DNA from: Candidatus Caenarcanales bacterium
Lineage (GTDB): Bacteria > Cyanobacteriota > Vampirovibrionia > LMEP-6097
Direction of reading: 5' to 3'
Assembly (NCBI GenBank): GCA_022447685.1
Contig: JAKVAO010000070.1
Span: forward strand, 1 to 13,642
Length of the DNA stretch: 13,642 bases
This document shows, piece after piece, positions 6,861 through 12,863 of the stretch (positions are counted from its first letter, which is position 1; every line of letters begins with the position of its first letter). The position numbers were made by a program, and so were the translations under genes. The notes beneath the pieces are model-generated. The model saw only the letters and a list, made by a program, of their open reading frames with translations. It did no database searches and was not told where the DNA came from.

Positions 6861-7577
6861 TTATACCGAGATTGGACCGGCGAGTCTCCTATTTCTAAAC
6901 TGAACCGAGAAAGGTTCATCACAATTATAGAAGAAGTCATTCGTAGTTCCTTTGTAAACAAAATTACCATTAAATAGCATCAAAACCTTAGTAGAGAGGT
7001 TTTTTATAGTTGGTAATTCATGAGTAATCAACACAGATGCAAGTCCTCTTTCCTGGTTAATCCTAGTCAAATCTTCTTCTAGCTTATGAGCCACTATAGG
7101 ATCCAATCCAGCAGAAGGTTCATCATAGAGCATAACTTTAGGTTCGATGGCAAGCGCTCTTGCTATACCAGCACGTTTTTGCATTCCTCCAGAAATCTGG
7201 TTGGGATAGAGATTAGCCACATGAGACAATGCAACCATCTTCAATGATTCATCAACTCTTGCATGAATTTCTTTACAGGAGAGATTTGTAGTTTGTTCCA
7301 AAACTAATTGAATATTTTCTTTTACAGTATAAGAAGAGAATAAAGCTGAATATTGAAAAGCAAAGCCTATTCTATCGGCTCTAACTATAACTTCACCACT
7401 ATCGGGCTCCAAAAGCCCTGCAATGATTTTGATGATAGTACTTTTACCAGCACCACTTGGACCAAGAATAGCAGCAATCTCTCCAGGGTAGACTTTCAGA
7501 TTAACACCATCAAGTATTTTTCTGTCACCAAAACTTAAGTGAATATCTTTTAATTCAATTAAGGCTTTTTTACTCAT
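6861..7577 (-). CDS. mlaF: MlaF-like ABC transporter ATPase
   Basis: The cytoplasmic ATPase that drives the Mla/TGD-type lipid transporter. All nucleotide-binding motifs are intact: Walker A GPSGAGKST (39-47), Q-loop FQ (74-75), signature ISGGMQKRAGIARA (128-141), Walker B with VMLYDEPSAGLDP (148-160) and switch histidine H186. The SGGMQKR form of the signature is typical of the MlaF/Ttg2A branch rather than of importers. Length (238 aa) is a little short of the usual 250-270. Its ATG overlaps the mlaE stop as TAATG, so translation is probably coupled, keeping permease and ATPase in balance. Confidence 0.95.
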   Translation of the reverse strand: MSKKALIELKDIHLSFGDRKILDGVNLKVYPGEIAAILGPSGAGKSTIIKIIAGLLEPDSGEVIVRADRIGFAFQYSALFSSYTVKENIQLVLEQTTNLSCKEIHARVDESLKMVALSHVANLYPNQISGGMQKRAGIARALAIEPKVMLYDEPSAGLDPIVAHKLEEDLTRINQERGLASVLITHELPTIKNLSTKVLMLFNGNFVYKGTTNDFFYNCDEPFSVQFRNRRLAGPISV

Positions 7578-8329
7578 TAGAAAAATATACTCGTAATAAT
7601 ATAGTTACTGATAAAAATCGACAGAAAAGACCAGACCACGGTTTTGGTAGTCTGCCTACCGACAGCTTCTAAGCCACCTTTGGTGTTCAAACCGTTGAGT
7701 GAAGCTATGCTACCAATAAGTAAAGAGAAAATTAGAGATTTAATCAACAATACTTGAAAATCCAAATCACCCAATGAAAGCCTTACAGAGTCAAGAAACA
7801 CAGCAGAATTGAGATTAAGAATAAATTTAGTAAATAGTTGTCCTGAGAAAATAGCTATGAAAAGCCCATAAATAGTAAGAACAGGACCTGTCAGCAATAG
7901 CGCAAATAATCGCGGTGCTATCAGAAATTGTATCGGCTCCATATTGAAAACCATCATCGCATCTATCTGCTCAGTTACTTTCATAGAACCTATTTCAGCG
8001 GTTATCGCTGCACCAATTTTCCCTGCCAAAACTAAAGCTATGAATACTGGAGCAAGCTCCCGAAAAAAAGCTATAGCAACGAAACCACCAACCAAATCCT
8101 CTGCCCCAAAGTTATTGATGATATTCTTACCAAACTGAACAGCGACAACCATACCAATACTCATCGCAGAGAAGAAAACTACAGTGAGAGATTTTACGCC
8201 CTGAATCTCAAGTTGTTTCAAAAATTCTGAAGCAAAGTTTTTGAGGTTAAAACCTCTTTTGAAAACCTGAAAAAGTATCAGTACACTTTTACCAAGACTT
8301 GTTATTTGTGACTCTAAAAATCTTTTCAT
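7577..8329 (-). CDS. mlaE: MlaE-like ABC transporter permease
   Basis: The membrane-spanning subunit of the lipid ABC transporter. The MlaE/TGD1 signature is clear at about residues 90-125 (RELAPVFIALVLAGKIG, then AAITAEIGSMKVTEQIDAM), and about five hydrophobic segments are visible (50-66, 82-103, 138-166, 208-220, 232-248). Length 250 aa is normal. The start ATG shares a base with the stop of the peroxiredoxin gene (TAATG), and its own stop overlaps the mlaF start in the same way, so the three genes form one translationally coupled unit. The order permease-ATPase-MCE differs from the E. coli mlaFEDCB order. Confidence 0.95.
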   Translation of the reverse strand: MKRFLESQITSLGKSVLILFQVFKRGFNLKNFASEFLKQLEIQGVKSLTVVFFSAMSIGMVVAVQFGKNIINNFGAEDLVGGFVAIAFFRELAPVFIALVLAGKIGAAITAEIGSMKVTEQIDAMMVFNMEPIQFLIAPRLFALLLTGPVLTIYGLFIAIFSGQLFTKFILNLNSAVFLDSVRLSLGDLDFQVLLIKSLIFSLLIGSIASLNGLNTKGGLEAVGRQTTKTVVWSFLSIFISNYIITSIFF

Positions 8330-8997
8330 TACAAGGTTTCAAGAAATTCTACTATAGCCTCAGGGTCGAACCTTTTACTGTAATCGGGGTTAATATATGA
8401 GTTCAAAATCTTAGCTTCAGGACTAATGATATAAGTAGCAGGGATTGGTAACTCTCTGCTTCCCTCTTCACCATTATATTTCTTCAGATCTAGAGAAAAT
8501 TTATCATTGTACAAATTCAAAATCTCATCACTTACTTGGAATACCAAACCAAAATCTTTAGCAATCTTGTTACCAATATCACTCAAAACCTCGAAATCCA
8601 GTTGATGTTGCTCCTGCATATCTTCTGAGAAACTGGGTTTCTGTGGTGAAATAGCGAGAACTTCAGCCCCAAGTGCCTTCATTTCAGGTAACTCTCTCTG
8701 GAAACCTCTAAGTTCAGCATTACAATAAGGGCACCAATTACCTCTATAGAAAGTCAAAATCACCGGCTATGACTTAGCAAGTAAGTCATAGAAATTAAAA
8801 TCCTTATCTCTAGAGTTTTTCAAAGTAAAATCTGGTACTGAATCACCTATTTTGAGGGCTTTTTCAGCGACTTGAGACTTCACTAAATTCTCAGCATTTA
8901 TTTTAAGAGTTTGAAGACTTGGCTCATCTAAAGATGATGCTATTTGTTTATTAATCTCTTCCAGCTCATGAGTAGTCAATAAAGATTGAGTAGTCAT
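8329..8997 (-). pseudogene. Peroxiredoxin-like (AhpC/TSA) protein interrupted by an in-frame TAG
   Basis: Read straight through, this is one thiol peroxidase of about 221 residues, normal for the peroxiredoxin-like AhpC/TSA family that reduces peroxides in the cytoplasm. The N-terminal part (8997 to 8767, 76 codons) has the helical lead and VPDFTLKNSRDKDF; the C-terminal part holds the FYRGNWCPYCNAEL active-site loop with the CxxC, ISPQ and the LPIPATYIIS strand. They are divided by a single TAG at 8769-8767, in the same frame, directly before PVILTFYRG, where homologues have no break. A GTG at 8763 could restart translation but would leave out the first strands, so an active product from it is unlikely. 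Possible causes are a nonsense mutation, stop readthrough or a base error. It lies first before mlaE, overlapping by one base. Confidence 0.8.
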
Positions 8998-9032
8998 CTT
9001 ATTAACAGATATAGCAAATCTGGATAATGTCT

Positions 9033-9296
9033 TTACTCAGAGATAATATCTTCAGCAGCGACTTCGATAACTTCACTATAAGCGACATCGGTCGCATTAT
9101 CTTGAGCCATAGCTAAAGCTTCAGGAGAAATGTCTAAAGAATCTTCCCCTAACTTCTCTGAAGATTTTTTAGGGTTGTTTTTTGCATATGAATTCGCAGC
9201 TTTGGCAAGGTTAATAGAACCAAGCTTCTTATTAGCCGATGATATATTTATTGAAAGGTCTATACCATTGAAATACATATATAGCACTAGTAACAT
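9033..9296 (-). CDS. Small FlgM-motif protein, paralogue of the gene at 3249-3473
   Basis: An 87-residue hydrophilic protein of unknown role. Its core matches the 74-residue protein at 3249-3473: IDLSINISSANKKL early on, then KLGEDSLDISPEALAMAQ, followed here by a longer acidic tail (to AAEDIISE). The DSLDIS.EA block resembles the FlgM-type motif only in that segment. The first ATG (9296) adds a hydrophobic MLLVLYM lead not shared with the paralogue; the ATG at 9278 is the better-conserved start. Neither has a Shine-Dalgarno. It ends 35 nt before the peroxiredoxin gene and may be co-transcribed with it and mlaEFD. Confidence 0.65.
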   Translation of the reverse strand: MLLVLYMYFNGIDLSINISSANKKLGSINLAKAANSYAKNNPKKSSEKLGEDSLDISPEALAMAQDNATDVAYSEVIEVAAEDIISE

Positions 9297-9430
9297 TCCA
9301 TTAGATTGTTAAGATTTGATAAACCTTCTAGACTAAATCGAACAAATTACTGCATTTGAGGACGGGGGCTTTAATTAGAAATTTTAAAGATTAGAGTAAC
9401 CAAAATTATATATGACTAGTGAAGATGAAG

Positions 9431-9805
9431 CTATTGAGGCAATGAAATCTTGGTAAGCTCATTTAAAAAAGCTTTATGGGAAAGTACATATTTATACTGT
9501 TCAGAGGGAATATACTTTTCTTCAAAATCTTGAAATTTACTCACATGAATTAACTTTATGATATTAGGTACGATTATTGATTCAGACTCTAAACCATTTT
9601 CTGAATCTGGTATGAGTAAAAGATTAGGGTCATAATTAGAATCAGATTTGGAGAATGATGTTGAAATCATCATACTTAGCACTAATTTCTTCAATATCTT
9701 AATACAAAGAGTCGGTCTAGTTTTCCCTTCTTTATCATTCGGATAAGGAAAATAAACCCATTGAATATCTCCCAGTTTAGGTTGATTGAATTGAGGTGCT
9801 GCCAC
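9431..9805 (-). CDS. PemK/MazF-family toxin-like protein
   Basis: This 124-aa protein has the PemK/MazF beta-barrel opening LGDIQWVYFPYP (11-22) followed by KTRPTLCI (28-35), the conserved basic/RP strand, then a MMISTSF strand and the ESIIVPNIIKLIHVSKF segment (about 77-93) that in the family precedes the final helix. Members are mostly sequence-specific endoribonucleases that cut mRNA and arrest growth. It starts at GTG without a clear Shine-Dalgarno, 12 nt after a 64-residue acidic protein, so it is probably translated in coupling with that presumed antitoxin. Fold assignment is from motifs only; toxicity is not shown, and some relatives are not toxins. Confidence 0.75.
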   Translation of the reverse strand: MAAPQFNQPKLGDIQWVYFPYPNDKEGKTRPTLCIKILKKLVLSMMISTSFSKSDSNYDPNLLLIPDSENGLESESIIVPNIIKLIHVSKFQDFEEKYIPSEQYKYVLSHKAFLNELTKISLPQ

Positions 9806-9817
9806 AGTTAAAGTTAT

Positions 9818-10012
9818 TTACCCTTCAAGATGTTTTTTTATTTCATCATCCTTAGCAAAGATTTCCATATTGCCACATTCAACAGTTCCGTCTTCTTTGA
9901 TAAAAGCAGCTTCATGGTTATTTTCTTCCATGTAATCAACTAGATCATCTAAGGCTTCAGGGGTTTCTGGAGCTACATATTCAGCCATATTTCTCTGTTT
10001 TTTTGTAAGCAT
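9818..10012 (-). CDS. Small acidic protein, putative antitoxin partner
   Basis: A 64-residue acidic protein directly upstream of the PemK/MazF-like gene. I do not recognise its family and no ribbon-helix-helix or AbrB-like DNA-binding motif is obvious. The antitoxin call comes from position, size and gene order (antitoxin first, 12-nt gap). The ATG at 10012 has a good GAAAGG Shine-Dalgarno 9 nt upstream, favouring this start over the ATG at residue 9. An 8-bp inverted repeat upstream (10038-10072) could be an autoregulatory site. Confidence 0.65.
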   Translation of the reverse strand: MLTKKQRNMAEYVAPETPEALDDLVDYMEENNHEAAFIKEDGTVECGNMEIFAKDDEIKKHLEG

Positions 10013-10037
10013 AAGTATATACCTTTCTTTATCATTG

Positions 10038-10072
10038 TTCCTATTAAGTATTAATACAAAGTTAAATAGGAA
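10038..10072. promoter_or_regulatory. 8-bp inverted repeat between the toxin module and the Abi-like gene
   Basis: TTCCTATT (10038-10045) and AATAGGAA (10065-10072) are perfect complements 19 bases apart, centred within the region where a minus-strand promoter for the toxin module should lie (TAATAC on the minus strand inside the spacer is a possible -10). Toxin modules are commonly autorepressed at such repeats; binding here is inference. Confidence 0.4.
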
Positions 10073-10221
10073 TAACCTTATATACTTAATCTTACTATTT
10101 TTAGTTAAGGGTTAGTTAAGAAATGCAGTGATTTCACTAGTGTGAATAGCTTATATGGCAATTCTGGTATATCTTCAAAAGACATTTACCGGTACAAACA
10201 TTATAGATATTTTTCTATAGT

Positions 10222-10227
10222 TATAAT
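10222..10227 (+). promoter_or_regulatory. -10 box giving a leaderless transcript for the Abi/HEPN-like gene
   Basis: A perfect TATAAT ends 7 nt before the ATG at 10235, the spacing at which transcription would begin at the start codon. No -35 of note and no Shine-Dalgarno. It lies inside the longer open frame from 10142, so it argues for the downstream start. Confidence 0.5.
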
Positions 10228-10234
10228 AAATTTA

Positions 10235-11011
10235 ATGGCTAAATTTAAAACCTACTTGTTTGAAAAACTTTTCGAAATGAAGAGTGGTTATGTTTTAAAT
10301 TTTTCTAATCATTCATTAAAGATGTTTATCTTAGATTCTGTGTCTATAAATATCTATGATGATAAATATGATTACGCATCCTGTTCAAAAGCAAATAGAT
10401 TAAGAAAGTTTTGGGAACTTGAATCAAAATCAGTAGTCAAAAAACTTCTGATGGATTTGTTGGAATATTCTTCAATAGAAGGTTTGGGTGATAATAAATT
10501 ATTGAATGCTTGTAAACAAGAGTTAGAAAATATTAGTGATGATGATAATATAGCCTCAAGTATTCAAACCCTCAAAAGTTTTGATGATAGCTCTATTCCT
10601 CAATTAAAGAAATCACTGCAAAACTATATTGAGGAAAAAGACTATTCTTCTGCTATAGATAGACTTCATACATACTGTATGAAATATTTTAAAAAGCTTT
10701 ATGCTAATTTGACTAATAAAAAAGTTGAACTAGATAAAAATAAACCATTACACTCTATAGCTGGAGAATGTTTTAAATCAATGGAAAATATCCAAAGTGA
10801 AACATCTAAAACAATCTTAAAATCATGTCTATCAACTTTAGAGAAGTTCAACTATTCTAGAAATAATGAATCACTAGCTCATGATAATAAAGTTCTTTCT
10901 CAGAGTGAAGCAAAGTTAATAATCTCATGGGTACTATCTCTTGTAGAATTTATTGATAGCTTTTTTATTGATGAAGCTAATCCTTCATCTGAGAGAAAAG
11001 CTAGATTTTAG
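10235..11011 (+). CDS. Abortive-infection/HEPN-type putative antiphage RNase
   Basis: A 258-aa protein whose N-terminal block (FEKLFEMKSGYVLNFSNHSL, then the ANRLRKFWELE stretch) resembles the N-terminal domain of abortive-infection proteins, and whose C-terminal helix bundle ends in RNNESLAHDNKVL followed by EAKLIISWVLSLVEFID, as in Abi C-terminal domains. RNNESLAH (209-216) fits the R-x4-6-H motif of HEPN ribonucleases, so the likely action is RNA cleavage to abort phage growth. The open frame extends to a GTG at 10142, but that has no ribosome site; the ATG at 10235 (MAKFKTYLFE) begins where such domains start and follows TATAAT by 7 nt. It is divergent from a PemK/MazF-like toxin pair. 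The assignment is by motif memory, moderately confident. Confidence 0.7.
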   Translation: MAKFKTYLFEKLFEMKSGYVLNFSNHSLKMFILDSVSINIYDDKYDYASCSKANRLRKFWELESKSVVKKLLMDLLEYSSIEGLGDNKLLNACKQELENISDDDNIASSIQTLKSFDDSSIPQLKKSLQNYIEEKDYSSAIDRLHTYCMKYFKKLYANLTNKKVELDKNKPLHSIAGECFKSMENIQSETSKTILKSCLSTLEKFNYSRNNESLAHDNKVLSQSEAKLIISWVLSLVEFIDSFFIDEANPSSERKARF

Positions 11012-11015
11012 CAAG

Positions 11016-11041
11016 GCGCAACAGGTATTTACTTATTGCGC
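11016..11041 (+). terminator. Weak hairpin after the Abi/HEPN-like gene
   Basis: GCGCAA (11016-11021) pairs with TTGCGC (11036-11041), a GC-rich 6-bp stem with a 14-nt loop starting 5 nt after the stop codon. The following GATTGTTAATC is only modestly T-rich, so termination is possible but not certain. Confidence 0.35.
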
Positions 11042-11106
11042 GATTGTTAATCTTTAACTAGATAAGCCTCAAAAAACGCTAATATTATCTTTGTAGCAAA
11101 CGAATT

Positions 11107-11134
11107 TTGCGAACATAATTTCAAATGCTATAAT
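11107..11134 (+). promoter_or_regulatory. Promoter of tRNA-Thr
   Basis: TTGCGA (11107-11112; 4 of 6 of the -35 consensus) and a perfect TATAAT (11129-11134) are separated by 16 bp, and end 16 nt before the tRNA: normal geometry for a sigma-70 type stable-RNA promoter. Confidence 0.75.
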
Positions 11135-11150
11135 CCTTAAGATCCAGTAT

Positions 11151-11225
11151 GCTTGGGTAGCTCAGTGGTAGAGCACCACATTGGTAATGTGGGGGTCGGC
11201 AGTTCAATTCTGCTCCTAAGCACCA
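11151..11225 (+). tRNA. tRNA-Thr (anticodon GGT)
   Basis: A complete 75-nt cloverleaf with encoded CCA (11223-11225). The acceptor GCTTGGG pairs with CCTAAGC (one G-T), the anticodon stem CCACA/TGTGG frames TTGGTAA with GGT at 11183-11185, and the T loop is TTCAATT. Its last 10 bases (11216-11225) also encode the final codons and stop of the convergent lysR gene. Confidence 0.96.
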
Positions 11226-12109
11226 GTTTTCAACCTATCCAGAAACATCCTCAAAGAAGCAGGCATAAGGCTTTTATTGTGATAAATCGCAAAAAGATCA
11301 CGAGAATCTTTCTCTAAATCTGGAAACAACTCAATTAATTCTTGATTTTCAATCTGCTCACTCACCAAAAATTCAGGGATATAGCCAATTACTGGCATAT
11401 CGAGTAACATCTGAGCCGCATAATTAGGATCATTTACCATAAAACAAGGGTTCACCTTAATTGAAAGATCTTTTTTGTTTTTTGAAAAAGACCATTTAAT
11501 TTGCTGCGCGTCTTTAGCAAGTCCAACGCAGGAATAGTCCTTGAGCTGCTCAGGCTCTTTTAGCTTACTTAGTTTTTTGTGATACTCTTTATTTGCAACA
11601 CAGACATAGTTAACAGTATCTATCCGAAAACCTATTAAGCTCGAATCTTCGAAAGGAGCTAAACGAATTGCAAGATCGAAGCCATCTAGAATCAGGTCTC
11701 TATAATCATTGGATAGCGACAATACGATTTTAACTTTAGGATAATCCTGCTGAAATTCATTAAGTATTTTTCTGAGCTTCACTAATCCATAAGCGAAATT
11801 CACGGTGATCTTAAGAACTCCCTCTGGCTCCTTTCCTTGACCATTCAAAAATTCACCAAGATTTTCCAATTCATGAATTAAATTCTCAAATTTCTTTAAA
11901 TAAAACTTACCGTCATTCGAGATCTGAACCTTTCTAGTACTGCGATGTATCAATTCCACACCCAGTAAATTTTCCAGTTCTTGTAATTTACGCCCAAGAC
12001 TTGTAGCTGGAATTTTCAGCTGCTTTGCTGCTGCTGAGAAGCTTTCAAGCTGAGCTATAGTATTGAATATTAGTATCTGCTCATTACTTGGAATTTTATC
12101 TATATCCAT
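11216..12109 (-). CDS. LysR-family transcriptional regulator
   Basis: A 297-aa LysR-type regulator of normal length. The N-terminal winged helix-turn-helix (about residues 8-65) shows NTIAQLESFSAAAKQLKIPA, LGRKLQELENLLGVELIHRS and TRKVQISNDG; the remainder is the two-lobed effector-binding domain (VLKITVNFAYG, LDGFDLAIRLAPFEDSSL), closest in style to the CrgA/DsdC-like branch. The open frame can start at TTG 12118, but ATG 12109 is preferred: a TATAAT (12123-12118) lies 8 nt upstream. It is divergent from an oxidoreductase/SDR pair (ATG at 12222) and by the usual LysR arrangement probably regulates it. Its stop codon lies in the acceptor arm of tRNA-Thr. Confidence 0.95.
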   Translation of the reverse strand: MDIDKIPSNEQILIFNTIAQLESFSAAAKQLKIPATSLGRKLQELENLLGVELIHRSTRKVQISNDGKFYLKKFENLIHELENLGEFLNGQGKEPEGVLKITVNFAYGLVKLRKILNEFQQDYPKVKIVLSLSNDYRDLILDGFDLAIRLAPFEDSSLIGFRIDTVNYVCVANKEYHKKLSKLKEPEQLKDYSCVGLAKDAQQIKWSFSKNKKDLSIKVNPCFMVNDPNYAAQMLLDMPVIGYIPEFLVSEQIENQELIELFPDLEKDSRDLFAIYHNKSLMPASLRMFLDRLKTGA

Positions 12110-12117
12110 GACCACCA

Positions 12118-12123
12118 ATTATA
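12118..12123 (-). promoter_or_regulatory. -10 box of lysR, predicted leaderless
   Basis: Minus-strand TATAAT 8 nt before the ATG at 12109; the best upstream -35 candidate is TTGAGG at a long 19-bp spacing. The 112-bp gap between lysR and the reductase start would also hold LysR binding sites, but I could not single one out. Confidence 0.5.
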
Positions 12124-12203
12124 CCAAAACTGAAACAAAGAACCTCAATTTAAGCCATTGATATCTGGGATTAATATAATTACAATTAAATTAAAGATAA
12201 AAC

Positions 12204-12221
12204 AAAGGAGTTAATATCAGT
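12204..12221 (+). promoter_or_regulatory. Strong Shine-Dalgarno for the reductase gene
   Basis: AAAGGAG at 12204-12210, 11 nt before the ATG at 12222. It fixes the start and shows that this organism does use Shine-Dalgarno initiation, in contrast to the apparently leaderless regulators. A TATAAT at 12175-12180 could be the -10, but there is no -35 at normal spacing, as expected for an activator-dependent promoter. Confidence 0.7.
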
Positions 12222-12863
12222 ATGAAAATAGCATTAATAGGAGCAGGTAATGTTGGCAGGGTCTTGGGGAAAGGACTTAGTCATATAGACCATGAAATAA
12301 TTTATGGGTTAAGAAACCCAGATGACAGTAAATACGATGAATTGAAAGACTATGCTGAACTGAAGTCAGTGGCAGATGCTGCTAAAGGAGCTGAAATAAT
12401 CATTCTAGCTACACCTTGGTCACAGACCAAAAACGCAATCGACGCCATGGCTGAAAACTATAGAGGGAAAATTTTGATCGATTGTACTAATCCACTTAAA
12501 GACGATTTGAGTGGTTTAACTCATGGTTTTGATGCAAGTGGTGGTGAGGAAGTCGCCAAATGGGCAAAGGGTGCAAGAGTGGTAAAAGCATTTAACACAA
12601 CAGGAACTAGCAATATGGCTAATCCTGAATTCAACTCTAGGAAATCAATGATGCTGATCGCCTCTAATGACAAGGAAGCCAGATTATTCGTGAAGAGTTT
12701 ATCAGATGACTTGGGTTTTGATTCATATGAATTTGGCAACTTAAGTCTTGCAAGATACATGGAACCTTTCGCTTACGTATGGATTTCTTTAGCCTTTCAA
12801 CACGGCTTGGGTACAGAGTTTACGTTTACTATCAACAACAAAAAGGAACTTATTAGCAAATGA
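12222..12863 (+). CDS. NADP/F420-dependent oxidoreductase-type (COG2085-like) reductase
   Basis: A 213-aa protein with an N-terminal Rossmann fold for NADP(H): MKIALIGAGNVGRVLGKGL (1-19), then YGLRNPD (29-35, a phosphate-binding RN-type loop), IIILATPW (59-66) and ILIDCTNPLKDDL (83-95). These match the F420-dependent NADP oxidoreductase family (PF03807/COG2085); many members in bacteria without F420 use other substrates, so the substrate is unknown. Residues 111-145 (AKGARVVKAFNTTGTSNM) are also typical. It is divergent from lysR, and its TGA overlaps the ATG of the SDR gene (ATGA), so the two are translated together, probably as a redox pair acting on a carbonyl or related compound. Confidence 0.9.
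   Translation: MKIALIGAGNVGRVLGKGLSHIDHEIIYGLRNPDDSKYDELKDYAELKSVADAAKGAEIIILATPWSQTKNAIDAMAENYRGKILIDCTNPLKDDLSGLTHGFDASGGEEVAKWAKGARVVKAFNTTGTSNMANPEFNSRKSMMLIASNDKEARLFVKSLSDDLGFDSYEFGNLSLARYMEPFAYVWISLAFQHGLGTEFTFTINNKKELISK

Noticed and set aside
7353..8138. Plus-strand open frames at 7353-7538 and 7944-8138
   Set aside because: They lie opposite mlaF and mlaE, whose motifs are unambiguous; they are antisense shadows. The same holds for 9130-9312 and 12521-12760.
6199..9407. Dispersed 17-nt similarity: AATTAGAGTAACTAAGATT (minus strand of 6199-6217) and ATTAGAGTAACCAAAATT (9390-9407)
   Set aside because: Short, imperfect, AT-rich and in different contexts; could be chance. It is not enough to call a repeat family.
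9412..9456. 14-codon plus-strand frame starting MTSEDEAIEA
   Set aside because: Too short, no ribosome site, and overlaps the antisense of the toxin gene end.
10142..10234. GTG start at 10142 for the Abi-like gene
   Set aside because: No Shine-Dalgarno, the 31 extra residues do not look like the domain, and the internal TATAAT at 10222-10227 with ATG at 10235 fits better.
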